Program-made: the position numbers and the translations under genes | Origin: Chromera velia | Taxonomy: Eukaryota > Sar > Chromeraceae | Direction: 5' to 3' | Length of the DNA: 27,926 nt | Assembly (NCBI GenBank): GCA_018398765.1 | Contig: JAHBMJ010001577.1 | Location: forward strand, 744 to 28,669 | Part shown: positions 11,459-21,491 of the stretch, in pieces | Layout: each line of letters begins with the position of its first letter | Numbering within the stretch: position 1 is the first letter of the stretch | Notes under the pieces: generated by a model | Seen by the model: only the letters and a program-made list of their open reading frames with translations | Told to the model about the DNA's origin: nothing | Databases searched by the model: none

Positions 11459-13393
11459 TTTGATGGAGAGAGAGAGGGATGAAGGAGTGGTTGCATGGAC
11501 AATCGTTCCCCCTTTTTTTTTCCTTCTGCCCTTTCTTTCCTTCTTTGTCTGTCCCTTTGGGTCAACGGGCAATGGCGCCGGTCCGTGTGGTATTGCTGTC
11601 AATAGTCTTTCCTTCCGTCTTTTTCTCCATCTATCTCTTTTTCTTTTCTTTCCTAACTGCAACATCAACGCTTGGTTGGTCGGTTGATTGGGCTTTGGGA
11701 AAGGGAAAGGGAAGGAGGGACAAGCGAAATGAAATGACATGCAGACAGGCACTCTTTGGCCTGGCCTGAACTTTATATTCCTTCATGTGAGGCGAGGAAG
11801 AAGGGAGGGAACCTCTTGGGTTCTTTCATGAGGCGACCAGGGGGGGAGGGGGTGCAACCCAGCCGCCTAGTTCTCGTGTGCCATGTGGAGAGATTCAGAG
11901 AGAGAGGAGCGTGCAGGCGGGGATGCCGAGAGAGATCGTTGGGTTTAATTTAACTGCAAATTAAGGAGGCAGAAAAGAAGGGGCGGAAGCGGGTTTGAAG
12001 GGGTGGGGGGGTGTATGGGGTTCAGGGGAGGGAGGGGGCGCAAAGCTCTCTGATGGCAGTCCGTCGTCTATCGGCCGGTCCGTTCGGTTGACTGACCGAT
12101 CGATGCACGGCACAGCAGGGGCTGGGTGTCGTTTGTGTTGGCAAATGCCGACGGGAAGGTGGGCTTGTTTGCAGCCAAAATTCTCAAATTGAGGCTGTAT
12201 GCAAAGAAAATTTACTATTTGAGAAGACTGGGGAAGATCTTGAAACGCATCCCTTGCAATGCAGAATTTGCTCTCGTTTCTGTCAATTAAGTGGTATAGC
12301 TAGGCTAGTGGCTGGGTGTCAGGCTGGATCCTACTGGTTGCAAGCTCACAATGCAAAGTGTATCGCTCACCGCTCTATTTTATCTGTACCCTTAAACTCT
12401 AAGCCAGACTCTAAGTTAAATTACTATCAAATTTTTGGTTCTTCTTATCATGTTTCATTCATTCAATCCATGTAAGTTACTAAAAAACTGGAAGTCTAGT
12501 AAACTGGAGGAAGAAAGAGAGACAGAAGTTTAAAGTGGGGAAGAAAAAAAATTGAGGAGACGAATATCATGTTAGGTATCGAATTTACTATTCTAGGCGT
12601 ATCTTAGGGCGTATATCACAGCAAAAAAGAAATTAAAGCCGGTCCTCACTTAATTTTTGTTTTTCGGCAACGTTAGTTAATAAACAACTGTTGTTCAAGT
12701 GTTACTTAACTTAGCTTAACTGTTGTTTCGGTGTTGTACAACTGTTGTTTAGGTGTTATAAAAAAAAAAGAAAAAAAAATAATGAAAGCCAATTCTGGTT
12801 TAGTACCCCAGGTGTACTTTTTTTTTTGCTGTGATACGCGTACAAATACTATCAATTATTTTAGGGCCAGGAGCCAGCCGCTACTACTACTAGTAGGCGT
12901 AGTATAGCTTTATGGATGATTATTAAAATAGAAAAAAAAAATTAAACATGAAATTTCATTTATATCACTTAATAATAAGTTAATATCACTTATTCTATAA
13001 TTTTTTCATGCATACATGTGAAGAAGCACACACAGGATAGTTCTGATACTATACTATAGAAAAGATTTATGTTTCGGGAATCACCGTGGTTCACTAGCTG
13101 CCAAATATCGGCTTGTACCCGTTTGCATACCACTGATTGTTAAATCATTGTTTGGACTGCTTGCATGCATGCTCCTAGTATATATAACAAAATTTTGTTG
13201 AAAACTGAAATTTAAGCCTGAAAATTTGATGCTAGATTTGATGTCCGTTCACCTCAGGACCTTCCTAGGGACCTTCAATCACCTCAGATGCTTGTCTAAA
13301 TCTAGGGATAAATTTGAAGCCGTCTATGTTCTAGGTTCTTCTCCCGAGCCCTGAATTAAAGAATATACATACACCGAGACTCCCAATATACCG
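11459..13393. other. Intergenic region downstream of PPKL
   Basis: No coding exon could be supported. 11459-12190 has the pyrimidine-rich texture of the PPKL introns (including a CTGT run near 11214-11235 just upstream of the last exon and T-rich stretches after the stop) and should include the 3' untranslated region. From about 12200 to 13380 the sequence becomes AT-rich and holds the inverted-repeat element described separately. Confidence 0.5.
12609..12839. mobile_element. MITE-like non-autonomous element (about 230 bp)
   Basis: The left end reads GCGTATATCACAGCAAAAAAG (12609-12629). The reverse complement of the right end (12817-12839) reads GCGTATCACAGCAAAAAAAAAAG, so the termini are inverted copies differing by one 2-base gap and A-run length. 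The interior has no ORF. It contains three copies of an AACTGTTGTT-N4/5-GTGTT motif, starting at 12686, 12718 and 12740. A short non-coding element with inverted ends fits a MITE. No clear target-site duplication was found, so the superfamily cannot be named. Confidence 0.5.
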
Positions 13394-14317
13394 TCAGTGC
13401 GTCAGTGCACTGATTGGACTCTGTATGGTCAGCTTCTGACTCTGGACAGAAAGATCCAGACGATGTAGGGTCCCAACTCTGCTGCGCTCTTTGTTCTGAA
13501 ACACTCCGGGAAGCCTTGTCACATACGGTGTCAGAAGTTCTCGAAGAGAAATCGGTCCGTTTGGATTCGGAGAGCGTCTCCTCTCCATTTGGGCCTTGCA
13601 GAACTCAAGAATCCATCCGTGGTCTGCGAGCTCCTGTTCCCAGTCGAGGTCCCGCTTCCACTGGTTGTACTTCTTGTTCACATCCGTGCAGCTCGGGAAC
13701 TCTGTCAGGTCCATGTCTCGAATGAAGTCTCCTGGAAACGCTAGCACGGTCTGGGTGTACAGGACCATATGTTTTATTCGAATGCACGGGGAGAACTCAG
13801 ATCCGAGGTTGGCGATCAAGCGACGGCCTCCAGAATCCAGGAAAGGGTGCTCCTCTGCAAATCCCTTTGGGTGACGAGGGAAGGAGAGAGTCACTCTTGG
13901 AGTTTCCCACGGCCAGCTCACAGGGAAGCCAATCTTGATGTTAGCGGCCCTTTCTGTGTCCCAGAGCTGTCGTTTGCTGGGAGGGGGCAAAACAGTGGTG
14001 AGCAGACCCACTAGGTTTCGCTGTGGCAAGAGGAACTTGCCAGTTACGAGAATGTCGGAGTGTCTGTCAGTCCTTGGAAACACAAGTACGTCGAAGATCA
14101 GTCCCGAGGCATCAGCGAACCGAACGATACCCTCCTCCTGTGTGCCCACATCAACGCACATTTCTTGCAGCTCTGTATGGAGCCTTCTTCCCAAGAGAGA
14201 CCTTCCAAAGGGTGAATTTGATCTAGCAAGGAGGTCCTTTGCTTTAATCCCTTGTCGGTCGTCATCGGATTCCCCGTGTGGCGTCCTTGATCTCCTGTCC
14301 CTGATGATTTGCAACAT
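13394..14317 (-). CDS. Intronless protein with a possible UBC/UEV-like (E2) fold
   Basis: A single open frame of 307 codons starts at the ATG at 14315-14317 and ends at 13394. No intron is needed, unlike its neighbours. The middle resembles the ubiquitin-conjugating fold. RRLHTEL (44-50) fits the first helix. FPVSWPWETPRVTL (131-144) fits the strand and PxV loop. HPF (157-159) stands near the HPN position. FSPCIRIKHMVLYTQTVLAFP (175-195) fits the E2 segment WSPxxxIxxVLxxIQxLLxxPN. There is no Cys where E2 enzymes carry the catalytic one (around RRLIANLG), so an inactive UEV-type protein would be expected. The C-terminal ~110 residues are charged and unassigned. The E2 match is my pattern reading and is tentative. 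An in-frame open stretch continues a few codons upstream to a CTGCAG, so a further 5' exon cannot be excluded. It is divergent from the RING-ARM gene, with 706 bp between the two start codons. Confidence 0.55.
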   Translation of the reverse strand: MLQIIRDRRSRTPHGESDDDRQGIKAKDLLARSNSPFGRSLLGRRLHTELQEMCVDVGTQEEGIVRFADASGLIFDVLVFPRTDRHSDILVTGKFLLPQRNLVGLLTTVLPPPSKRQLWDTERAANIKIGFPVSWPWETPRVTLSFPRHPKGFAEEHPFLDSGGRRLIANLGSEFSPCIRIKHMVLYTQTVLAFPGDFIRDMDLTEFPSCTDVNKKYNQWKRDLDWEQELADHGWILEFCKAQMERRRSPNPNGPISLRELLTPYVTRLPGVFQNKERSRVGTLHRLDLSVQSQKLTIQSPISALTH

Positions 14318-15023
14318 CTCCGTTGACGGTTGCCTGCAGGACTGGGCGTACAGACTGCCGATCTAATCAAACGTCACGATCAGAGGAGCCCAAGGGCAAG
14401 GGAACCAATTTTAGCGCGCAGACACTGCGTGTTGTCGACTTAGAGACTTTTCTTGAATGGACTTTTGCTTGTCAGAGGTATTCGAATCCAGCGGGCACCT
14501 GTGGTCCTTGAAGAGCAAGCCAGGGTGATGCGGTGCTTTTAGCTGAGTGCCAGTGAGCTGCATATGTCATGTTGGTTATATATGCTGCATTGAAGTGCCA
14601 GCCAATTGCCTGCGTATGTATATATATGTGAACGAATTAAAACGAATTAAATAAAAAACAAATTAATTAAAAAACATAAAAAACGCACCCATGCATGCAT
14701 GCATGCATTTCGGCTCATCGCGCCCGGGCCCCGCCGCGCGGCTCGCGCGGCTCAGCGGCGGCTGGACCCTGCATGCGCGGCGCCGGCCCCGAAGGGCGCC
14801 TGTTGGCAACGCATGCATGCATGCTCGCGCTTTGCATGCATGCATGCATGAGAAGTCCTGCATGGCACTGAAATCAACTCGGCCTCGGCGCTCTGGCTCA
14901 GTGTCGCAGCGGCACGGATGAGTCATGATTCCTCCCTCAATCCTCCCCCAAGCTCTCTCATATATCGATACAACTCCCAGAATATTACAGGAGAGACCTT
15001 GTGAAATCACGCCGAAGTCCACA
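14318..15023. other. Divergent intergenic region
   Basis: This 706-base stretch separates two head-to-head genes and so should contain both promoters. It has an AT-rich half (about 14560-14690, with a TATATATATG-like run near 14620) and a very GC-rich, TGCATGCA-containing block (14691-14850). No exon could be supported in it. Confidence 0.6.
14691..14850. promoter_or_regulatory. TGCATGCA cluster flanking a GC-rich core
   Basis: Tandem overlapping GCATGCAT palindromes occur at 14691-14709, 14811-14824 and 14833-14850, with a single TGCATGCG at 14770-14776. They flank a roughly 100-base core made almost entirely of G and C. The block is 170-330 bases upstream of the RING-ARM start codon. TGCATGCA is the binding site determined for a Plasmodium AP2-domain factor and its Cryptosporidium orthologue, and GCATGC-type motifs are known promoter elements in Toxoplasma. 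A role here as an AP2-bound promoter is inference from motif and position. Confidence 0.5.
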
Positions 15024-16558
15024 ATGAGTGCTGTACAAAGAGACGCAGAGCTGGAAGAAGCTTTCAGGTGTTCTATCTGTCTGGATAGATTCAAGGACCC
15101 TGTGACAGTTCCGTGCGGCCACTCTTTCTGCAAGGACTGTCTGTCTGCTCACATTGGACAGCCAAGATCTGCTGGGAGGCAACCAGATTGTCCCCGCTGC
15201 AGGGATCCTATTTCCTCACAGTTGCCCTCTGTCAACATCGATTTGAGAACCGTGGTGGAAGCGCTTTCTGTGACCAATGGGGCACAAGCGGCCACGCACG
15301 CCTCCGATGCTGCGCAGCAGCCCCCTGCTGCGGGGCACACCCGGTCGATACAAGTAAGCAGGGTGTACGAAAGCCCAGCACGTTTACTGAACAGTGGACT
15401 TTCAGATATGAATACATACGTAGACGGAAGGAAAGATGAGTCAAACCGGGGATTGATCTAGCTGGCTTTCCATCGCGGTCGTGTGTGATTCTGTCTTTCT
15501 TTCCTTCTCCTTTCCTTCTCTTCGTCCTTCCCTTCCTCAGTCGCTCGACACACCGACTCAGATTCTTACGTGACAACCCGCAGAGTCCCTCCCGATTGCC
15601 TGATGACTCCCCACGCATTGTGGCTCATTTGGGTCAACCCTCCACAAGATAGGTCGACTGAATGCAGTCCGTCCCTTTACGCACGATGACGTGCAAGCTT
15701 GGAACGCAATACAGAAGAACTGCATTTATTCTTTCTTGGTTTATCTATTCTTCTCTCTTACCCCACGCACGTCTGTATGCAGACCGCTCAGGCCCTCACC
15801 GTCCCTAGGGGCGCTCTTCCCCCCACAGCTCCAGCTTCGGCTTCAGCGTATCCAGAACTTGAAGATGAGCAAGCGGTCAGTCAGTCAGTCACTCACTCAG
15901 TCAGTCAGTCAGTCAGTCACTCAGTCACTCAGTCACTCACTCAGTCAGTCACTCAGTTAGTCAGTCACTCAGTCAGTCAGTGAATGAGTGGGCCTGAGTT
16001 CGGACTCCCCCTCTTGCCTTGACTGTGCGCAAAACAGTTTACATTTGTTCTTTGTGTGCTTGAGAGGTGGTTGCAGCACTCTTACTCTCTTTCCCCTTGG
16101 TTCTGCTGTTGGAGTCCACTGTGCTGAATGACGACGCACAGCGTGTTAGTATGTCTCTCCGTCTATTTGTCTGTCTGTTTAGAAGTAAGACGAAAAACGA
16201 ATTCAGTCGTCTGTCTGTTCAGACAGGCAGTTTTGACCTGATTCAATGTATTCTCTTCCCTCCCTGAATCGATCGATCGATCGGTGTGGATGAGGATCGA
16301 ATCTGCAGATGCCGCTGTCTCAAGCTGTCACCGCAGCTGGGGTCACACCCTCTCCGACTGCTCCTCCCTCCCTTCCAGAAGATCCCTCGGTCAGTCAGTC
16401 AGTCATTCGCTCTGTGGTTTGTCTGTCTGTCAGTCTGTCTGTCTGTCTGTCTGTTTGTCTCTCTGTCTGCCTGCCTGCCTGTCTGTCTGTCTGTCTGCCT
16501 GTCTGTCCGAAAGAAAGGAAGCGTTTCGGAAAAAGTGAAGTGAAGAAAAGACGATATA

Positions 16559-16600
<42 letters not shown>

Positions 16601-16643
16601 TGTGTTCATGAAGAAAAGGACGGAGAAGAAGAAGAAACATGTA

Positions 16644-16687
<44 letters not shown>

Positions 16688-19600
16688 GAGAAAGAGGGAA
16701 CGGGAGACACATACAGTCTTTCTGTTTGTCTATTCGATGGTCGAGGGCCATGGGGGTATGCCCGAAACAGCGCTATGGCGAGATCCAGAAAAATGAATTG
16801 AAAGTTCGTGAATGAGTGAATGAAAAGAAAAAAAAAAAGAAACCACGCAGTCTATCATAAAGTGTGTCCCTGTCTTCCTGCCTGTCTATCTGTAGTTGGT
16901 CTGTCTGTTCCTGTCTGTCCCTGGACGTCCGTGAGTGAGTCTGCTTGTCTGCTTTTATTTCGGTCTGTTTTGTGTATCAATATAGAAGACATATAGTTTC
17001 TCTCACGGTTCTTTGTAGCACCGAAGAAAAGAAGAGAGAAGAAGAGAGAAGAAAGACTGTACGTCCAAGTTGGTTTCCCTGGCCCACTGGTCCTTCTTCA
17101 GGACGCATGCACCTTTTCTTGCCTCACCCCTTCCTTCGGTGTTCCTTCTGTTCTGTTGCATGCAGACACCAGACGTTGGAGTGCTGATCACCCTTCTGGC
17201 CGAAGAGTTGCCAGAAGAGGTGAAGGAGGAAGCCGCAGAGACACTCGCAGCTGCCGCCTCCACCAGTGAGGAGACCAGAGCAGAAATTGGGACTTCGGGG
17301 GCCATCCCTCCCTTGGTCGCATTGCTGGCCAGCCCCCTCTCCACAGCGGGTGTGAGGCAAGCAGCAGCAACAGCAATTCAGTACCTCGCACTCAGTGTCG
17401 AGAATGGGGAGAGAATTGCGGATGCAGGGGGTATTCCTCTCCTCATCTCCCTGCTGACAGGAGGTATGCCCAATGAGAAGGAGAGCGCCGCATGGGCCCT
17501 TTGTAGCCTTGCGAGCAATAGCGAGGCAAGCCGAGAGAGGATCGTGGCTGCAGGTGGCATTCCTCCCCTGGTCCGTATGCTTTCCAACTTTCTTTTCACT
17601 TCGCGTCCGAATCAAGCAGCAGCAGCAGCAGCAGCGCTTCACAACCTGACCCTCAGCGATGAGAACGGAGAGAGAATTGCAGCTGCGGGGGGGATTCCTC
17701 CTCTTGTTTCTCTGCTGACGTTCGGTACACCCGATACCAAAGCATCAGCCGCGGGGACACTGTGGCGCCTTGCATCAATCGCAGAGAACCGGGAGACGAT
17801 TGCAGCTGCAAACGGAATCCCGCCCCTCGTAGTCCTGCTCACCACCGACCCGCCCAGTGCGAAAGAGTTGGCTGCCGGGGCTCTCGGCAGCCTCGCAGCA
17901 AGCGTTGAGAACAGGGGGAGGATTGCTGTTGCAGGGGGAATTCCTCCCCTCATGGCCTGTTTGAGGGAAGGCTCTGACGATATGAAGGAGAAAGCCGGGG
18001 CAGCCCTAGCTATGGTCGCATTCAAGAATGAGCAGAACCGGAGGAAGATCGCCTCTGAGGGGGGGTGGGGATGCAGCATTCCGACTTTGGTTGGACTGTT
18101 GAAGGTTCCAACAGACGCTGCGACATGTATGGCAGAGGGAAGGAGCTTCTATCTGTGGCCGATTGAGAAAGAGGCGGTTGCAGAGGTACTTGCAGGCCTT
18201 GCATCTGAGAACCGACAGAGAGTTGCGGCAGCGGGGGGAATTCCTCCCCTTGTCACCCTTCTGCACACAGGTACGCAGGGTGCGAAGCAAGCAGCAGCAG
18301 CAGCACTCTTCGACTTGGCACTCACTCAGGGGGGGAGAATTGTGGACGCAGGGGGGATTCCTCCCCTCATCTCTCTGCTCACAACCGGCACACAGGAGGC
18401 CAAGGCAAGTGCCGCAGGGGCCCTTTGCGACCTCGCTTACAAAAGTGCGGATCACAGAGAGAGAATCGCAGTAGAAGGGGGTGTTCCTCCTCTCGTTTCT
18501 CTACTAAGCGCAGGTACACCCAATACAAAGGAGAAAGCAGCCTGGGCCCTTTGTAACCTTGCAAAAAATAGTGAGGGAAATCGTTTGAGAATTCCAAATG
18601 CGGGGGGGATTCCTCCTCTTGTTTCTCTGCTGACTTCCGGCACACCCAATGCGAAAGCACAAGCCGTGCTAACACTATGCCACCTTGCATCAATCGCAGA
18701 GAACCGGGAGAGAATTGCAGCCGCAAACGGAATCCCACCCCTCGTAGGCCTGTTGACCACCGGCCCTCCCGATGCGAAAGAGAAAGCTGTTGGGGCACTT
18801 CGCGCCCTCGCAGCAACCCCTCAGAACAGGAAGAGGATTGCTGTTGCGGGGGGGATTTATCGCCTCATGGCCTGTTTGAGGGAAGGCTCACCCATCATGA
18901 AGAAGAAAGCCGCAGCAGCACTGGCAATGGTCGCATTCAAGAATATGTGGTTAACGATTGCCTCCGAGGAAGGGTGGGTAACGAGCATTCCGACCTTCGT
19001 TGAACTGTTGAAGGGTCCGACAGACGTTGCGACGTTGGAAGGGAGCCTCTGGTTGTCCCCTCTTGAGAAAGAGGCAGTTGCAGAGGTACTTTCAGGCCTT
19101 GCTTCCCAGAGTACTGCGAACCAGAGCAGCATTGCAGCAGCAGGGGGAATTCCTCCCCTTGTCACACTGTTGACTACCGGCACACAGGGTGCGAAGCAAG
19201 CAGCAGCAGCAGCACTTTCGAACCTGGCATGCAATAGCGAGTCAAATCGTGGGAAAATTGCGGTGGCAGGGGGAATTGTTCCCCTCATCTCTGTGCTTAC
19301 CACCGGCTCAGCGGGTGCGAAGGAGAGTGCCGCATTTGCACTTTGGCACCTTGCATCAATCGCAGAGAACCGGGAGAGAATTGCAGCTGCAAACGGAATC
19401 CCGCCCCTCGTAGCCCTCTTGACCACCGGCCCCCCCGATGCAAGAATGAAGGCTGCAGGGGCACTTGGCAGTCTGGCAGCAACCCCTCAGAACAGGATGA
19501 GAATTGCTGTTGCGGGGGGGATTCCTCCCCTCATGGCCTGTCTTAGATCGAGAGAGCCCGACATGAGAAAGCTGGCAGGAGCGACACTAGCGATACTTGC

Positions 19601-19979
19601 ATTCAATTGTGAGGCGAGTCGAGAAAGGATTGCGGCTGGGGGGGGGTTCGCAGTAGGAATTCCGACTTTCGTTGGACTCCTGAATGTCCCCACAGCGGTT
19701 GTAGACGGGCAGAGCTTCGTCTTGTCGCCTGTTGAGAGAGAGGCGATACTAGAGGTACTGGCAGGTCTTGTTACCGAGCGTCCTTTTTATAAAGTGCAGA
19801 TCGTTGAGGCGGGGGCAATTTCTCCCTTGGTGGGCATTCTGAGTGCACACACAGTCGGTGAGAAAAGAGCGGCCACGCGGGTATTGGGGGAGATTGCAAG
19901 GCACAGGGCAGAGTATCGACGTCGAGTCATACATTTAGGGGGGGGGAGGGCCCTGAATTGGTTCCGGGGACTGTTCTAG
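15024..19979 (+). CDS. RING finger / armadillo-repeat protein, probable E3 ubiquitin ligase, 4 exons
   Basis: Exons 15024-15353, 15783-15875, 16309-16389 and 17166-19979 join in phase 0 to 1105 residues plus TAG. Exon 1 encodes a complete C3HC4 RING: C16, C19, C31, H33, C36, C39, C56, C59. A Ser/Ala/Pro-rich linker (about 105-168) follows. The whole C-terminal 937 residues, in one exon, are 21 armadillo repeats of the form GIPPLVxLLxxGxxxAKxxAAxALxxLAxxxENRxxIAxAG. RING domains recruit E2 enzymes and ARM solenoids bind substrates, so an E3 ligase is likely. The layout parallels plant PUB-ARM ligases but with a RING in place of a U-box. I chose the ATG at 15024 because the RING starts 16 residues later; an in-frame ATG at 14925 adds 33 residues of no visible motif. 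The link from exons 1-3 to the ARM exon rests on phase, strand and TGCAG acceptors. Exons 2 and 3 are short and least certain. Confidence 0.85.
15876..15981. repeat. (TCAG/TCAC)n array starting at a splice donor
   Basis: The donor of RING-ARM exon 2 is GTCAGT, and the intron continues as more than 100 bases of GTCA/CTCA tetranucleotide units. The donor is thus the first unit of the array. Confidence 0.85.
16390..16760. repeat. Alternating (CTGT)n arrays and purine-rich spacers
   Basis: Within RING-ARM intron 3, CTGT/CTGC arrays at about 16423-16508, 16559-16602 and 16643-16684 alternate with purine-rich spacers of about 40-50 bases. Successive spacers end in similar words (GATATAG, CATGTAG, CATACAG) before the next TCTG run, so the whole reads as a degenerate higher-order repeat with a period near 85 bases. 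Confidence 0.75.
17691..18236 (+). repeat. ARM cassette A (ARM repeats 5-8)
   Basis: Residues 344-525 hold four consecutive armadillo repeats ordered as: ASIAENR-type, NRGRIAVAG-type, GIPPLMACL-type, then a longer GW...IPTLVGLL repeat with an insertion ending in EKEAVAEVL. The same order recurs at 18606-19145 and 19272-19814, giving 182, 180 and 181 residues. Confidence 0.85.
18606..19145 (+). repeat. ARM cassette B (ARM repeats 12-15)
   Basis: Residues 649-828. It has the same four-repeat order as cassette A and the diagnostic LMACLREG and EKEAVAEVL segments. The third repeat has diverged (GIYRLMACL in place of GIPPLMACL). Confidence 0.85.
19272..19814 (+). repeat. ARM cassette C (ARM repeats 17-20)
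   Basis: Residues 871-1051. It has the same order as A and B; the signature segments read [11 protein letters not shown] and [13 protein letters not shown]. It starts 666 bases after cassette B, whereas B starts 915 bases after A. The shorter spacing reflects two fewer ARM repeats between cassettes. Confidence 0.85.
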
Positions 19980-20816
19980 ATGGGGCCTTTCATGTGATTC
20001 AAACCCTCCAGCCCCCTGCATGCGCTTGTAACTGCAGCCTTTTTGTTCCCTCTGAGCGAGTCCCTATGTATGTACAGGCTGATAACGAGCAATACATCTA
20101 CCATGTCCGGCCGGGGTGAATTGGGTTGCTGGGTGCTTTAAGCGACTGCAATATCGGTGAGAGTGGACCAATGGGCGGAAAGTTCCGTCCTCTTTATGCC
20201 TCCTTCCTGCTCAAACTTTTTCCGTCTGTTTCTCTTTTTAGACTGTGCTGGGGGGAGCGGGAGAGGGGAGGGGGCGGGGTTCACATCCATGAATCTGTGC
20301 AAGAGTCGCAGTCGTAGATGTGAGTGTGTTTGTCTTTCATGTGACATGTGTCGAGAGTCGTGTTTGAATGGGTATGTCTGAGCGCGAAAATGAAGGAATG
20401 GGAACCGCATTGTGTGTAGCTCCACTGGATTGTACGGCTTTGCATGGTTCATCCGTTTTCTTCTGCCAGCTGTGATGAATTTTCTCTCTGGCTCTTCTTG
20501 CTTCTTCCCTTTTAGAAATCAAATTCAACAAGTGGTCAGCCGTTCTCCCAATCCAGTCGGCAGGCCGAGCTTCCGAACTTCTGACTCTGTCCGGTCAACC
20601 CCCCTCCCAGTCGCACGGTCGGAGTGTGACTTTGCGCTTCCCGTGCCTGCTTGCCTGCAGTCCGAGAATGGAGCAAGAGGAAGAGGGTGTGATCGAAAGA
20701 GCAGCTGTGCACTGTAAGCAGAAAGGGAGAGGGAACGGAAGGAGGACGAAAGAGAGGTGCCTCTTGTCGTCGTTAACGGAGAGACGGACGGATGGACACT
20801 GTGAGAAGTACACAGA

Positions 20817-20930
20817 GGCAGACAGACCCAGTCACTTCAAAGTTTGGTGTCTGCTTCCTTACATGATTAATGACTTTCCGAAACCACAAGACGCGGTGAG
20901 GAAGGAGTCGATCGAGCTCTCTTGCTTCTT
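20817..20930. repeat. Diverged direct repeat, copy 1
   Basis: Shares with copy 2 (21360-21491) an ordered set of segments: GACAGAC...CAGTCAC, TGGTGTCTGYTTCCTTAC, AATGAYTTTCCGAAA, GGAAGGAGT and ATCGAGCTCTCTT. Both copies run into pyrimidine-rich DNA. The offset between copies is about 565 bases. Confidence 0.75.
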
Positions 20931-20944
20931 TCTTCAGTGATTCT

Positions 20945-20970
20945 TTCTCTCTCTCTCTCTCCCTCCCTCC

Positions 20971-21010
<40 letters not shown>
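20945..21010. repeat. (TC)n(GT)n compound microsatellite
   Basis: A TC run, a CCCT-rich bridge and about 15 GT units lie directly after copy 1 of the direct repeat. Confidence 0.85.
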
Positions 21011-21013
<3 letters not shown>

Positions 21014-21359
21014 TTCTTTCTTTTCTTCTTTCCTTCTGGGCAAGGGTTCTCTTCCTCCGTTTTCCGTCAAGCTCCAATTAGTTTCTGTTTCTGTTTCTCT
21101 TTTGTTTCTCTCCGCTCTCCTTTCCAAGTCGAATGTACCCAGTGGCCAGTCATACTGCGGTTCATTCCTCTGCCTCCCAGCCACATGACTCTTGGCAACA
21201 CTGCTCCTCCTGTCTGTCTGCCTGTCTGCCTGCAATCGATCTGAGATGCGTGAGGAGGGTTTGTGGGCAGATCAGCCATGGAGCGTGAGAGGAAGTTAAG
21301 AGAAAAGGAGGCGGAGTGAGGACGGAAGAGGGATGCTACGTTACTGTGTCTTCATAAAG

Positions 21360-21491
21360 GGACAGACAGGCGCATACAGTCACTGCGACATAAAGACGCA
21401 GGTACTGTGGTGTCTGTTTCCTTACTTGGATGCATAATGATTTTCCGAAAGGAAGAAAGGGGGTGTGGAAGGAGTGAATCGAGCTCTCTTC
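21360..21491. repeat. Diverged direct repeat, copy 2
   Basis: The second copy of the element at 20817-20930, in the same orientation, with small insertions and deletions between the conserved segments. Confidence 0.75.

Noticed and set aside
14663-15133. 156-codon minus-strand frame across the divergent promoter
   Set aside because: Its Cys/Met/His-rich translation (HACM-type runs) comes from the GCATGC palindromes, and it is antisense to the RING exon.
16309-16611. Val/Cys/Leu/Ser repeat peptides from several overlapping plus-strand frames
   Set aside because: Produced by (CTGT)n arrays read in different frames; only 16309-16389 is kept, as an exon.
18857-19426. 189-codon and similar long minus-strand frames under the ARM exon
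   Set aside because: Mirror frames created by the regular ARM repeat codons; no independent signal.
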